Positions 10,616 through 22,813 of a stretch of DNA of 64,000 bases are shown in pieces. The notes beneath the pieces are model-generated. The model had not been told where the DNA came from and made no database searches. It saw only the letters and a list, made by a program, of their open reading frames with translations. The DNA is from Sialis fuliginosa. Lineage: Eukaryota > Arthropoda > Insecta > Megaloptera > Sialidae. Every line of letters begins with the position of its first letter. The stretch's first letter is position 1. Both the position numbers and the translations under genes were made by a program. Location of the stretch: positions 25,674,151-25,738,150 of the forward strand of contig OY540814.1 in NCBI GenBank assembly GCA_961205875.1, in the 5' to 3' direction.

Positions 10616-13600
10616 ATGTTGACAATGAATCAACTCACAATATTTATTATTTGCTATTGTATAAAATGTGTATATTGTGCACCAAATATTGTTATCATAC
10701 TAGCAGATGATATGGTAAGTAAAAATATATTTTACGTAATTTGTTACAAATATATGTCATTAATTTTACCGTTAAATACAGGCGAAAACACGTGAAAACT
10801 TGGCCAAAACCTGCAATGCATTCTATGTTAATCAGATCAGGCGGAATCAAGCTAGAATATGATCATTTTTAGGAAGATAGAAATGTAAACTAGCGGATTT
10901 TATAAGTTTTATCTGCTAATAATAATTACTAAAATTTTAACATATAAAATACCTGTTCGTATGCCATAGGTTTTGGTCACGTTTTCGCGTCTTTTCGCCT
11001 GTATGCGTTAGTAAAAAGTAATTAATTTACGCGTTATGAATTTTAATTTTGAAAATTAAGTTGTTAATAAGAAAAAGTTTTTTATTTGTGGGTGTTATTT
11101 GAGCTTTTTAATTGGTAAATTTATTATTTAATGAGAATATATTAGAGCTGGACGCGGGCCGTGATTTTTCCGTGATCGTGAGTCAAATTAAAACAACCGT
11201 GCGTGAGTACATTTTTCTCGTGTGTGTCCGTGAGTATATTTTTAAGATAGTTTTTTTTATAAACTTATTTGATCTTTTTTTTAATAACTGAACAAATAAT
11301 GTATCAATATAATAATGTTTTAAACCGAATTTTGACATTAAAAAAAACAGTATAAAAAATAAATGTAATTTTTAGAGGCACTTTTACATGGTTAGTATTA
11401 TCAAGTCTATCGAAACACTAAAAAAGTTTTAAAAATGCATTGTAGCTTTATTTTCTTATTGTTTAAGTATTCGTATTGTAATTATTTAAGTTGAAAAAAT
11501 ATTATTTTAGCAAAAATGCAAATTAAACTGGCGATTTAAAACATTTTTTTCTGTATATTTTTCACTTTATATTAATTTTTAAGAAATTTCTAAAAAAAAA
11601 TATAATTATGTTTATTACAGATATTTTATTACTTTTTGCTTGTTTTTATAGTTTCTATTAATAATATTTAATTATACATATACATGTATATGTACTTCAG
11701 AAATAATTGTTAATTAATATATTTCTTCTTGAGAACATTATTTTTTTATTTTATATGTATATAAATAATATAACTTATATATTTATAAATACATAGCTGT
11801 CCAAGGTTTTAGTATGGCGTGGAAATTGTCATCAATTCTATATTAAATAAAAAATAGAAGTTCTCGTGGGTGACCCTGATGGGCAGAAATTTTTTTATAT
11901 TTCTGCCCATCAGTAAATACATATAAAAGATTTTATATAAAGATTATTAGTTTCTATTTAATATCTGGAGAACCCATTAAGATAAAGTTACGAAATATCA
12001 TTTTTTTAGGGGTTGTAGACGAATTTTCTGTTCAATATGAAATTTTTTGCATAAAATAACATTTTCGATTCACAGTTTAAGTTTTTTTTTACATTCGTTG
12101 TAAATCAGCCTGTATTGAGTAAGTATTATAATTTGTAATTTACACATAAAGTATTTCGACAGGGTTTCAATGACGTAGGGTTCCACGGAAGTAACCAAAT
12201 ACCAACACCAAATATAGACGCCCTAGCTTACAGTGGAATTATTTTAAATGATCATTATGTGTTACCAATTTGCACGCCATCTAGATCAGCTATGGTGACT
12301 GGAAAATATCCTATACGTTTAGGTTAGTAGTACAATCTTTTAATTGAATCATTTAGATGCCAAAGTTATTTTGCCACTTTTTTAGGTTTCCGTAGAAAAC
12401 TAGGAAACCTTATAGTTTCGCCATGTCCGTCCGTCCTCAAAAATTTTAGACCGATTAAGATGAAATTTGGTATACGGACGAAGACTGAAAACCCAAAAAC
12501 AAAAATGAATATTTATTTAATAAATATTTTTTCAAAAATCTCATCATTTTTCTGTTTTTGGTCAGTCAGTCAGTCTACGTCCGTATACCAAATTTTATCT
12601 TAATAGGTATTTAATATATATATGTATTATATATACAGACAGACGGACGGACAGAACGAAACTACAATATAAGTGTTCCAAGTTTACCACACAACCCTAA
12701 AAATGAACTATAAGTTCTATAATTTACTTTTATGATTATAGGAATGCAAGGTTTCCCTATTTCTCCCGTAGAACCCAGAGATTTACCACCTGGCAAGATA
12801 TTACCAGAATATTTTAAGGTATTGTTATAGATAGACAGTTGATATAAAAAATATCATTTGATAACATAAATGAAATATTTCGATTATTTTAGGATTTAGG
12901 ATACAGCACAAAATTAGTAGGAAAATGGCATCTAGGCAATTACAAAAGAAATTCAACACCAACATATCGTGGGTTCGATTCCCACTTTGGTCACCTGACA
13001 GGATTTATAAGTTACTACGATTACGTTTTAGAAGATCCGGTTCCGGTAACTATATAATTTTTTAATCTTCAATTAGTTACGAAATTTTATTCTGCGAAAA
13101 TATACAAACAAAAATTTAAAGTTATTTCGACAATGTTTCTAAAATGTTTAAAAATAAAACATATTAAACCTAAAGTGATCATGAGTAGGGAGGGGAGGAT
13201 TAAACATTGAAAGTAATATTTAAATATATTCGTAGGTAAACAACATTTACTACAGTGGATTCGATTTAATGAAAGACATGGAACCCCAATATGGTTTAGT
13301 AGGAGAATATGTGACCGACTTGTATACCCGTGAAGCTGTTGGTATTATCAAAAATCACAACCAATCAGAACCGTTATTTCTTTTAGTTGCCCACAATGCA
13401 CCGCATGCAGGAAATCGTGGGAAACTCTTGGAAGCACCTCAAGACAGGATTGAGCAGTTAAATTATATTATTGATCCAAATAGACGAGCTTATGCTGGTA
13501 AGATATACGGTGAATTAATAAAAAAAAAGTGGTGTTTGCCTCACCCACATAAGCTTGACACCGATGGATCTAATCATTACCCTCTCACGCATAACCAACG

Positions 13601-15440
13601 TAAAGTGCCTTGTACGCATACGCAATTCATCCATCTTTCTCATATACATCTACTTACGCAAATGCACACTCCCCTTAGCGTTGCATCTTTAAAACGTGTA
13701 GAATTTTAAAATCTGTCGAGATCTTTCCAATTTATTAGTCTAAACAAACTGTTTTTTTTTGTTTCTTCTATAATAGTTTATATTGGACTTTAAATTCCAT
13801 TTTAGTCGCCTTTTACGACAAGCATGGATACTGTGGGTCTATTCTGTTGAATTATTCCCCGACTCCACAGGGGGTGTTAAGATTACATTCATTATACCAT
13901 TTTTCCATATTGAATTTTATCTATTTTCAGCAATGGTATCAAAACTAGACGATAGTGTCGGAAAAATAGTAGAAGCCTTAGATAAAAACAAGATGCTTAG
14001 TAACACTATAATATTGTTCATTTCCGATAACGGGGCTCCTTCGATAGGTTTTTTATCAAACTGGGGATCTAACTGGGCATTGCGTGGTATCAAACAATCA
14101 CTATGGGAAGGTTCTGTAAGGGGAGTAGCTGCTGTTTGGAGTCCATGGTTCAAGAATACTCCTAAAGTGTCTAACAACTTGGTCCATGTAGTAGATTGGT
14201 TACCTACCCTGTATTCGGCTGCAGGAGGTGATGTCAGTGATTTAGGTAAAAACATAGATGGACTGAACCAGTGGTCTTCTTTAGTGAATTGTACCGAAGG
14301 ACCAAGAAATGAAGCGTTGATTAATATTGATGAGAAAATAAACAACTATGCGATTAGGTATCGAAATTGGAAACTAATACTTGGTAAGTAAAATATATTC
14401 CAATCTAAAAAATGCGATAAAACCAAGTTAAAATATAAACTGCTTGTTTTGGTATAATAATAATTATTATTATAATATCATCTTTAGGAAAATTTCCCGA
14501 TGCTACATACAACGAATACAGTGGAGAATCTGGTAAAGAAAATAAACACGAAATCGAGTACGATATAGATGCTATACTCAACAGTCCAACAATGCTCGCG
14601 TTGCAACAAACAAATATCAACTCGACAGTGATTACTGAATTACGTAAAGAAGCTACAATAAACTGTCTTAATCTGAAAGACAGACCTAATAAGACTCCAT
14701 CATGTACATCATTACTTAAAGGTAAATTCATTGTGACAGGATTGTAGAAGTGAAATGTTTCTTTATATTTCAATTTTTATAAATAACACAGGCTCACAAA
14801 AAGTGTGTATAGTATTGTATATCAGACTTTCATTTTTCATTTTTTTTTTCGTTGTACGACCATTTTTAACCGAGTTGCTAGTAGGTCTTCAAACATTGAA
14901 AGAGGGCAAAAGTAAGTTTTAGGAGCGGCTAAATCGTGATTACAACGAAAAAGTCTTCAATTGCAAACAATTGATAATTATTTTAAGATCCGAATGATAT
15001 GCCACTGACTTTATGGAGCCCATTTTTGCGGAGCACACTGGTTTCAATGTTAGGTAGCGTGTTTATAACTTATAAGTCCTATATTTTTCCTTGTCTAAGG
15101 CATATGTATTTTAAAATATACTAATCTATTTTTTTAATAAATAGGATGCTTGTACGACTTATCCGTCGATCCATGTGAAGAAAATGACGTGTCAGCAAGT
15201 AACTTAAAAGTTAAGATGCAAATGCGTTTAATGTTATACCGCTATCAGAAAGAATTAGTACCTCAAATTAACAAGGTAAAAGAACCTTTGTTAGCTGACC
15301 CTAAAAATTTCAACTACACTTGGAAACCCTGGAGAGAGGACACGTTTAATTCTGTATCAACTTTAGCTAGATCTGGTGATTTGGAGTTAATTAATATTGG
15401 TGAAGAAATTCCACGTTCGAAATTGTTGGAAAGTTTTTGA
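10616..15440 (+). CDS. ARSB: Arylsulfatase B-like sulfatase, copy 2 (complete)
   Basis: Complete S1 sulfatase, paralogue of the gene ending at 6078. Exons: 10616-10714, 12163-12322, 12742-12818, 12893-13045, 13236-13497, 13931-14383, 14488-14721, 15145-15440; phases join without error into 577 codons, normal for the family. The start is chosen because it opens a short hydrophobic signal peptide (residues about 1-21) running directly into [11 protein letters not shown], the first metal-binding block. Then come CTPSR (formylglycine site, about residue 74), GKWHLG (lysine and histidine of the active site), AHNAPH, SDNG (metal ligands) and [11 protein letters not shown]. The C-terminal third has paired cysteines and ends after a conserved FNYTWKPW block shared with copy 1. 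Expected product: a secreted or lysosomal sulfatase acting on sulfated glycosaminoglycans; the exact substrate is inferred from family only. It has one intron (12323-12741) that copy 1 lacks. Confidence 0.93.
11147..11260. repeat. Unexplained GC-richer block in intron 1 of sulfatase copy 2
   Basis: An AGCTGGACGCGGGCCGTGAT start followed by repeated CGTGAGT and CGTGAT motifs, in an otherwise AT-rich intron. It looks like the end of a transposable element, but no partner end could be identified. Confidence 0.3.
11876..11912. repeat. Perfect 15-bp-stem hairpin in intron 1 of sulfatase copy 2
   Basis: CTGATGGGCAGAAAT and ATTTCTGCCCATCAG are exact inverted copies around a 7-base T-rich loop. Longer, weaker inverted similarity (TATTAAATA blocks) lies outside it, so it may be the core of a small foldback element. 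Confidence 0.6.
11950..12115 (+). repeat. Dispersed repeat sharing its end with 35145-35307
   Basis: Ends in TTGTAAATCAGCCTGTAT (12098-12115), which is exactly repeated at 35290-35307, with weaker similarity upstream (AATATCTGG/AGATATTAAATA and a TTTTTTGC block). Probably the right ends of two copies of one element. Confidence 0.5.
12323..12741 (+). mobile_element. Paralogue-specific intron filled by an inverted-repeat (MITE-like) sequence
   Basis: This GTTAGT...TTATAG phase-1 intron splits the codons after KYPIR in sulfatase copy 2; copy 1 is uninterrupted at the same codon. Inside, inverted pairs are nested: GTTTCGCCATGTCCGTCCG (from about 12406) with the complementary CGGACGGACAGAACGAAAC (ending near 12662), and GGTATACGGACG (12469-12480) with CGTCCGTATACC (12578-12589). 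The intron may have been created or refilled by such an element. Confidence 0.7.
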
Positions 15441-15517
15441 AAAAATTTTGAGAAGTTATTGTTTATTATTGTTGTTTTATTTATTGTACAAGCTTCAAAA
15501 GTAAGTACAGTTGATGA

Positions 15518-15530
15518 AATAAATAATAAA
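15518..15530 (+). promoter_or_regulatory. Polyadenylation signals of arylsulfatase copy 2
   Basis: Two AATAAA hexamers (15518-15523 and 15525-15530) lie about 80-90 bp after the stop codon at 15440, a normal spacing for the 3' end of the second sulfatase mRNA. Confidence 0.65.
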
Positions 15531-15540
15531 TACTAGTTCA

Positions 15541-15590
15541 GGGTTGCCAATTTATTATAATCAATGTACTACTACAGTAGGTTGGCAACG
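15541..15590. repeat. Inverted repeat just after sulfatase copy 2
   Basis: GTTGCCAA and TTGGCAAC form an inverted pair with CTACTACAGTAG between them, about 20 bp past the polyadenylation signals. It could form a hairpin in the 3' flank; a role in termination is possible but unsupported. Confidence 0.35.
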
Positions 15591-15599
15591 ATTTCGAAG

Positions 15600-16372
15600 A
15601 GAAAATTTTGAAAAATCGTTAATGATTTGTTTGTTGCAATTTTCTTAGCTATAATCTATAATTAAATCATTTCACCGTCTAACAAATGTGTGTCAGTGTC
15701 AGTATCTCTGTCTTTGTTTGGTACATGGAGAAATTATTTAAATATGAGTTTGGGCTGTGTAAATTGGTCAGTCAATTTTGCATGCGATAGTACATAACTG
15801 CAATTTTTTTTTATATACATACATGTGTTTATGTAGGTATTTTTGACCTTTTAGAATAGAAATAATAGTTAATAATATGTGGAATTAGAAGTGACAATCA
15901 ATTTAAAAAATAATATTAATAAATTGTTATTGTAAAATATTTTTTTTTATAACTGCGCATTACATCAAGTTTCTGAAATGCCCAAACACTAGACTAGACG
16001 TTATTTACGTCAAAAGAGAGCCAAACAATTTGGATTTGGCAAATTCAACAATATCATTTATATTTGTTCTCTATGGATTTGTTGCAAGCAAAATAAAATG
16101 GTATAACCATATTTAATATATACCATATTAAGAACAAATAAAAAGAATTAACCTAACCTAACCTAACCTAACCTAACCTAAGAAGTTACAGAAATTTTTA
16201 TTCTATCAATAGTAGGAAAAAAACTGAAATATTTTAAATATTATAAGCTATATTTTAAAAAAAATTATACATTGTATTATAATAATATTCATATACTTAC
16301 AGAAAAATAGAATAACATTTAGAAACTATAATTAACAAAAACAGATCGAAAAAAAAATAAATCACAGACAGT
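15600..16372. other. Intergenic region between convergent sulfatase 2 and EDC4
   Basis: About 770 bp of AT-rich sequence between two 3' ends. It contains a CTGTCTTTGTTTGGTACATG segment shared with 42350 and 58720, a GCGCATTACATCAAGTTTCT segment that appears inverted at 59220-59255, and the telomere-like repeat at 16149-16181. No coding sequence seen. Confidence 0.5.
16149..16181. repeat. Short interstitial (AACCT)n telomere-type repeat
   Basis: Six perfect tandem copies of AACCT (TTAGG on the other strand), the canonical insect telomere repeat, in the interval between two convergent genes. A single TAGGTTAGGTTA remnant also occurs near 59210. Confidence 0.85.
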
Positions 16373-19300
16373 TTACTGCAACAGTGAATGTGTCGCCATC
16401 AAAAGCATCTTCATCTGTCTGTTCATAGTGTTATTTGGATTGGAGCTCATGTAGAGCGTTAACTGTTTCTGTAAGTCTTTTAGAACGACGGGCATATGTT
16501 CTCGGGTCAGCGGGTTTGAAGCTTGTAAGTTCATAATCGCTTCCGCTAAATATCTATAAACAAAAAGATCAATCAATAAATTTGAACTTCAATACTAGAG
16601 GCAGTTAACATTGAGTACAGTGTTTATTATGGCATAAAATTTACGTACATATAAGTTCTATAATAGAAGTACACTTACTTGTATTTAAGTTCTGTATGAT
16701 TAGACATATCTGCCGATAGCTGTTGAATTAATGATAACAAAACATGTTGCTGCAACGGACACGGCGTTTGGTTGAATATCTCTTGTGGATTAACTTTCTC
16801 GCACGTGTACACGACTAGAGTTAGATCTGACGCAGACAGAGCTTGTTGGAATGCTGAGTTTATTTGTCCTTGTGCAAGAAGTTGTTTAATATGCGACTGC
16901 TGTATCTAAACAAAAAGTAACGTACATGTGTATTTTGTCTCGTTATTAATATTTTGATACATTGTAGCAATTAAGATTTCACTTTCAACTTATAAAATAG
17001 TGTATGACATGATTTAATCATGTGTTTTATTTATACCTATCTGCTTTGACAAAAAGTTATAGCCATTTAAAGAAATTCCGAATTTTCAGATTTTTGGGTA
17101 TACCGCCTAAACCACACAGAATTAATTATTAATATTTTTTGATGTTGTAATACTCCTTATAAATAATTAATCTCATTTAACCAAATCTGTATCTCTTATT
17201 GTTTAGAAAATTCCTATGCATTTCACGCTTATCTTGGACACAGGAATTTTAGAATATTACCTATAATATTTGAGAATAAAAATGAATCTTTCTTGTACTA
17301 CCAGTCATTAGACTGACATAATTGCTTGCCCAGTTCATTACTGAATAGAATGCCTCATCTCAAACTTAAGTGGACAACTATAGTTTTAGTACTAAAAAAA
17401 CTGGTGCACTTTGTATATATTTGTTTAAATCCTTTCCAAATGACTCTTCTACCTTTCTTCAAAATATTTGAATCGCCCAAACAAACAAATTCTTCATATA
17501 CATAGTGACTTGCAGAGCCCCCACATGAGGGGGGGGGGGGTGACAGAACTTTAGTCCTGGAATCCAGGGTTAAGGGGGATCTGATATAGCAGGCCAAAAA
17601 AATCATTGATTAAAATTTTTAATTGAGACTAAAAAAAAGGTCATTCTGACACTTTTTTCCTATTGAGACCTAAAAAAATGTCGTTCAAAATTACTGGAAA
17701 AATATTTTTTAGGGGGCCTGCCAACATGTTCCAGTATGGGGGCCCATGATAGGATGTGCGAGCCCTGGTGATGTGATTACATCCCTAAGCCCAATCTTCT
17801 CTGTATGTTAAGGAATAACTTAATCAATTTTCAACTATTTCTCAGTAAAATTAGATACATCTTTAATAATGTATTTAGTATCTATAATCAATCAGGAGGA
17901 TCTAGATTACAAATTGGGTGATAGGGAGGGGGGGGGGTATGATCCAGGAAGTGGAAAAACAAGAATTGAAGTTCGAATCAAAATAACTTTAATATATTTA
18001 ATAAACATTTATTATTTAGTTAACTTTAATTTTATAAGTTTTTTGAGGGGTAAGAGGAGTTCATGATGCCTATGATCCTCCCTACAATTGATTTGTTTTA
18101 ATTTTATTTAGTTTCTTATAAACAAATATTCTTTCTTTCTCTTATTCCCTCATGACATTAGTATCATTTTTTTATTTTGTTTCATCTATATAGAAATCGA
18201 TACAGTTCAATAATTATGGTATGTATTAATAATTAATCGACTTACTTGTGTATCGATTAAATGGGGTGAAGGAGTTACAGCTCTTGATTTTACTGCATTT
18301 ATGACACTGTCTTCTAAAATAGCAGCATTGCTACGAAAGCCTTTTTCAATTTGTTCTTTGATTTCTTGTCTAATATTCTTCTTGATTGATTCTTGGAAAC
18401 TGCAAAATAAAACATACATAAAAATAAAAGCTGAACAAAAAATAAAAAAATCAATCACTAACCTAGGAAGTGTTATCTGCGTTTGCTTCTGCATTTCTAA
18501 TGCTAATTTGTTAACTAATTGTTCAGACGTTGCCTGCACTGAATCAGATATTGTCTGCAACTGTGTAACTATATCTTTACTCTTCTCTTGTGACCTTCTC
18601 TGTTTGTCTAAATACCCTTCAAGGCAAGTTGTATATTCTTTAGTACCTTGATTAAATGTTTCATGTATTTGCTGGAACATAGCTTGACACACTCTCTCCC
18701 AAGATGGTAATAGGTTCGTAGAAATCATATCTTTATAACAGCGCTCTATACTCGGTCGTAAAGATGCTTCCACTGCATTTGCTAGCACTTCCATTACCGT
18801 TTTACTATGTATTAACTTATTTATGTTTTCTTTGAGTAAATGATCAGTTGCTGTCAATTTTTGAGCTAGTTCACTGTGCAGTTGTTGTTTTAACGGTTCC
18901 AAAGCTTTGATTATCGCCGGTATTATGTTTTTTTGAATTTCCACCGATACAATTGTATCAAGTTTATCTTTCATGTTATTTCCTACAATTTGTGAAACAG
19001 TTGACATCAAAGTTTCCTGATATTCTCTTTCTTTTGTCGCTCTAACTCCCATCCAATTTTCAAGCATACTGTTCTGTTCAGCTCTGTGACACAATAACGT
19101 TTCGTTAAACTGTTTCACTATTTCTGTTTGTACTGTACTGCAGTCGCACGTTTGTTTCTGTGAATTTATAGCGCTCACTTGATCCTGCAGTTGTAAAATG
19201 CTATTGTTCTGTTGCCGAATTGCTTCTGCGATTGTATTTATTTTCATCATTAACGCCATATTCGTTCTGTCTTTGTGCATGAATGACACAACGTCGTTTT

Positions 19301-21844
19301 CGTCAAACAGTTCTTTGTACTTGTTGTCTACGTGATTGTTATTTGATATGCGCCCTTCTTCAGTTTTTCGTACATCCTCTATCTTCATTATTGGTATATT
19401 AGGCCACCCGTCCCCTTCGTGTACTTTTCCATTTTTATATGGTTCATTCTGGATTGCAGATTCGTAATCTAACGGTTCTGATTCAAGTGGTTGTGTTTTC
19501 GTTCTTGTAAAATCAAACTCTTCTGATTCGAGTGGTTCCTTTTCTAATTTATTGAAATCAAGAGATTTTGGTCGTGTAAAATCAAAGTCTTCTGATTCAA
19601 GTGGTTCTGTTTCTAACTTATTGAAATCCAGAGATTTCGGTATTGTAAAATCATATTTCAATATCTCTTGTACTTCTCTGCTAGGACTAGAACCCCCACT
19701 TGCAAAATTATCTTTCGGCGCTCGCTGAAACGTTATCAAATCGTCATTCTGTAAGTTTGAATCTACACCATCATCTTTTTTTGTTTTTGCTAAAATCACA
19801 GCCGGATCTACCACATTAATAGTATCAATACTTTCTTTCCTAACTGGAGAATTGAACGCATCAGGTGTCATTAAATTTAACGGTTGATTATTCGACTGGA
19901 TAAGTATATCAGTTTTTATCATTAAATCCGAAATTGGATTAGTCAGTTGTGACTCATGGTTGGTAATCTTCAAAGCGGTATCATCGCTTTCGCATCCATC
20001 TGAACCGACGTCCGTCAAGCCTTCTCTAAACATCAGACTATCGTGAGTAATTGTAGATAAAGACGTCGAATTCACTGACAAGTTCGGCTGATACACTATA
20101 TGACATTCTTGCAGACTTTTAGGTTGAACTATGTACATTCTTATAACTATAGCTTTAGCATTTCCATCTTCTAACTCAATATCGTCATGAAGCTGATAAA
20201 GATCTTCCGTACTGTTTGAACACTTTAGTTTACGGAAACCCGCGTCTACGATACCGAAACTCAGTATTGGAGACGGAAGGAGGAACTCTGAAATGACTGT
20301 GACGCACGCTGACACTTCTGCAGTGTTTTTGTGTATCTGCATAACGTAAAGAATACGGTTATGTATGTCTGATAATACTATGTATCCGGCTGATTGGTCA
20401 ATGCCTGCTTTGAGACTGAGCATTGTTAGTTTGCTACTAGGGTCTGGTGTAAATTGTATCGTCTGTAAGCATGCCCATGATTCGCATGACCATATTTTCA
20501 ATTCTGAGTTGTTGTTGGTTCCTGTGATTGCAAATTTCCAAAATTCCGCTCTAAAATAAATATTTATAACATAAAAAAACGATTTTGTTTTTACAAAAAT
20601 AAATAATACTTACTCAGGATTATAAGAGCTGTAATCATCGAGGAAAAACAGAGAAGAGATGGGGCTCCCGTTGTGCGGCTGCCATTCGTGCAAACAGCGA
20701 GGTTTGGATTCGTTATCATGCATGTACACTTGGAAGAATTTGACGTTTCCGTCCAAGCTTGCTGTTGCCAGTGCTGTGCCATCAGCAGAAAATGTTGCAT
20801 CTATGATAGGTTGCGAGTGTTCATAGATTTTCAGGTACCCTTCTTCTATGGTCTCTGGATCGTGAGGCCCGACGCCATACTTTGCATTAACCATACTGAT
20901 GTTCCACATTTCAGCTAGAATGGAAAATTAATATTGAAATAATAATAAATTATATTAATTAAAACATTATTTAAAAATTTATTACACAAGAACTAACTTA
21001 AATTAATTTAATTATAAAATTTTACCTTTACAGCCGTGTGTCAACACCAATAATTTTGCAGCGTCATCTTCAGAATCCTGAGATTGTTCCTCCTCTGGTA
21101 TGTACGGACACCAGATTAAACGATGGTATGTTGAAATTGATATATCAGAATTATGTACAATGTGAAGTAATAATGTAGATCTAAGATTTACACATTAAGG
21201 AAAATATATAACTTATAAAAAGTGGGTGATTTTGTTAAATCATGAACATGTATATATGAAAGGATACGTTATGCCGCTATCTATCATTTCGATATTATGA
21301 ACAAACATGTTACATTCTTCATCGACACAGCCTAAAATCACTTGGGTTGGTATGTGAGCGAAAGAAATGTCTTGAACTTGCCCCTTCATCCCCCGAAGTA
21401 AAGTGCGTTGTTCTGTTTCTCTGTTGGCCACACGGACCATACCTGAATTTGTTGAACCTTTAGGTACTGAAAATATAAAAATAAAATTTTAGTTTTATTG
21501 CTATAATGTATTTATATAAAAAAAACTTACCTTTAATTCCATACGCTATGAATTTCCCTTGCATATGAACTGCTAACAGCTGTCCAGCGTAGAGCCTGTT
21601 CTCCCAGTTATAGTCAACGATATTTTTGAGTTTCACTTTAGAACTTCCGTGGTTATGTACACCACCTCTACTATGAATAACTACATTTTGACCTATAACT
21701 TCTACCGAATTCTTACCATCTAATGAAGCAAAGTTACTAAAACATAAGATTCATTAATTATTTTGCATATTACCACAATAAATGTATTAATCTTACATTT
21801 GTTGCAGAGTTTTTAGTGGGTTTGTAGAAACTGGTTCCATTTTC
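16373..21844 (-). CDS. EDC4: Enhancer of mRNA-decapping protein 4 (Ge-1/EDC4)
   Basis: P-body scaffold that links the DCP2 decapping enzyme to DCP1 and helps trigger mRNA decay. Coding exons in order: 21840-21797, 21736-21531, 21466-21268, 21180-21026, 20914-20614, 20550-18463, 18399-18246, 16905-16679, 16553-16373; all phases agree and give 1184 residues (fly and human proteins are somewhat longer). The start ATG (21840-21838) sits 4 bp after a 3' splice site, so a non-coding 5' exon lies upstream. Residues 1 to about 400 form the Ge-1 WD40 region (SVEVIGQNV, NIVDYNWENRLYAGQ, YHRLIWCPYIP, AEFWKFAITG). An acidic, low-complexity linker (about 400-700) contains three 23-residue tandem units. 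A long glutamine-rich helical region (about 700-1050) follows. The last 135 residues are the conserved Ge-1 C-terminal domain (NPLTREHMPVVL, ending MATHSLLQ), known to localise the protein to P-bodies and bind partners. Confidence 0.95.
17513..17766. mobile_element. hAT-like MITE in an EDC4 intron
   Basis: Starts CAGAGCCCCCACATGAGGG and ends GTGCGAGCCCTG. Candidate 8-bp flanks GTGACTTG and GTGATGTG differ at two positions, suggesting an older insertion. It contains a poly-G run and has no coding capacity. It lies in the 1.3 kb intron between 16906 and 18245. Confidence 0.55.
19475..19655 (-). repeat. 23-residue (69-bp) tandem repeat within EDC4 coding sequence
   Basis: Units begin at 19655, 19586 and 19517, exactly 69 bp apart, each starting (Y/F)DFT followed by a PKSLDFNKLE-type segment and EPLESE. 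The first two are complete; the third lacks part of the PKSLDFNKLE segment. They fall in the disordered linker at about residues 600-660. The repeat is in frame, so unit number could vary without breaking the protein. Confidence 0.9.
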
Positions 21845-21848
21845 CTGA

Positions 21849-22480
21849 AAAAATATTACTATTGACTCTGGTATGGAATAATGGTGTTCTTTGTTTATTC
21901 ATAAAAGTATTTATTATTCTTTGCAATCAAGAACATATTTATTTATATTAACTGATTAGTGAAGATTACTTTGTTTATATAATTGTAAATATGCATCAAT
22001 TATAAGATAACAAATATTTTGTATCAATTAAAACAGATTCATTATTTTAAAAATCATTTAAATACAAATGTATTTAGGTTATATCTCACAAGTGCATTTA
22101 ATGTATAAGTCTTACTATCAAAATACCTGTATAAGTATTTCAAACACGAGTAAATTCCAGATATAACACTTTTAGCACAAAAACATCCCAAAATTAAAAT
22201 TGGTACATGTATAAATTTCAGCATAAATATTTAATTCACGATACTATAAACTAAATTGTTAAAACAAATAATATATAGCATTACATACGTTAAATAAGAA
22301 TAAAATATGTAATTGGTTTTTAAAATGACTATTACGTTACATAGCATATAAAAATTAAAAAAAAGTTTTTTTTAAACGTTCATAACCAATCTTCCAAACT
22401 TCCATGTGCCAAAATGGCTGCCATACGCGTTAAGTTGCAACACTTGAATGACTTGAATATAGAGTGCGTTCCGAATAAAG
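21849..22480 (-). promoter_or_regulatory. EDC4 5' flank and probable promoter region
   Basis: The EDC4 start codon follows a 3' splice site at 21845-21846, so the transcript must begin further right. A small block near 22405-22430 contains a GCAGCCATTTTGG sequence (minus strand) that resembles the AAAATGGCNGCC element of many housekeeping promoters. No TATA box or second gene is evident. The assignment is inferred from position. Confidence 0.35.
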
Positions 22481-22483
22481 ACG

Positions 22484-22813
22484 AGTTTACACTTGCTGTT
22501 ACACTCGGACGATTAATGATGGTTAGTGCTGATACTAGCGCTAGTATTATTTTGTCTACATTTAAAATTGACTATTCATTTTTACGGCCTTGCGATAAAT
22601 ACAACTGACTGGTACTGTTCACATTTGTGCCTATTCAGATATGGTTTTGCTCGCACCAGTAAGCTACTCGCACGAAAAAACAGACCCGAAGCCGAATTGG
22701 GATATAATATGTGAGCGGACTGGCACTATTACGAGATAGCATGACGGGTGTTGACACTTACGAGTACTCGGCCGAGTATCGTACACGGCCGAGCAAAACA
22801 GCAAATGTAAACC
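22484..22813. mobile_element. MITE with GTTTACANTTGCTGTT inverted ends
   Basis: Left end GTTTACACTTGCTGTTACAC and right end, on the minus strand, GTTTACATTTGCTGTTTTGC, both leading into CTCGG-rich subterminal sequence. About 330 bp, no coding capacity, just upstream of the probable EDC4 promoter. Confidence 0.6.

Noticed and set aside
12970-12995. Perfect pol III B-box-like sequence (GGGTTCGATTCCCAC)
   Set aside because: It lies inside a coding exon of sulfatase copy 2 (Y R G F D S H) and has no A box; chance match.
22414-22608. 64-codon plus-strand frame starting MAAIRVKL near the EDC4 promoter
   Set aside because: Runs from the promoter block into a MITE, with no recognisable similarity; an accidental frame.
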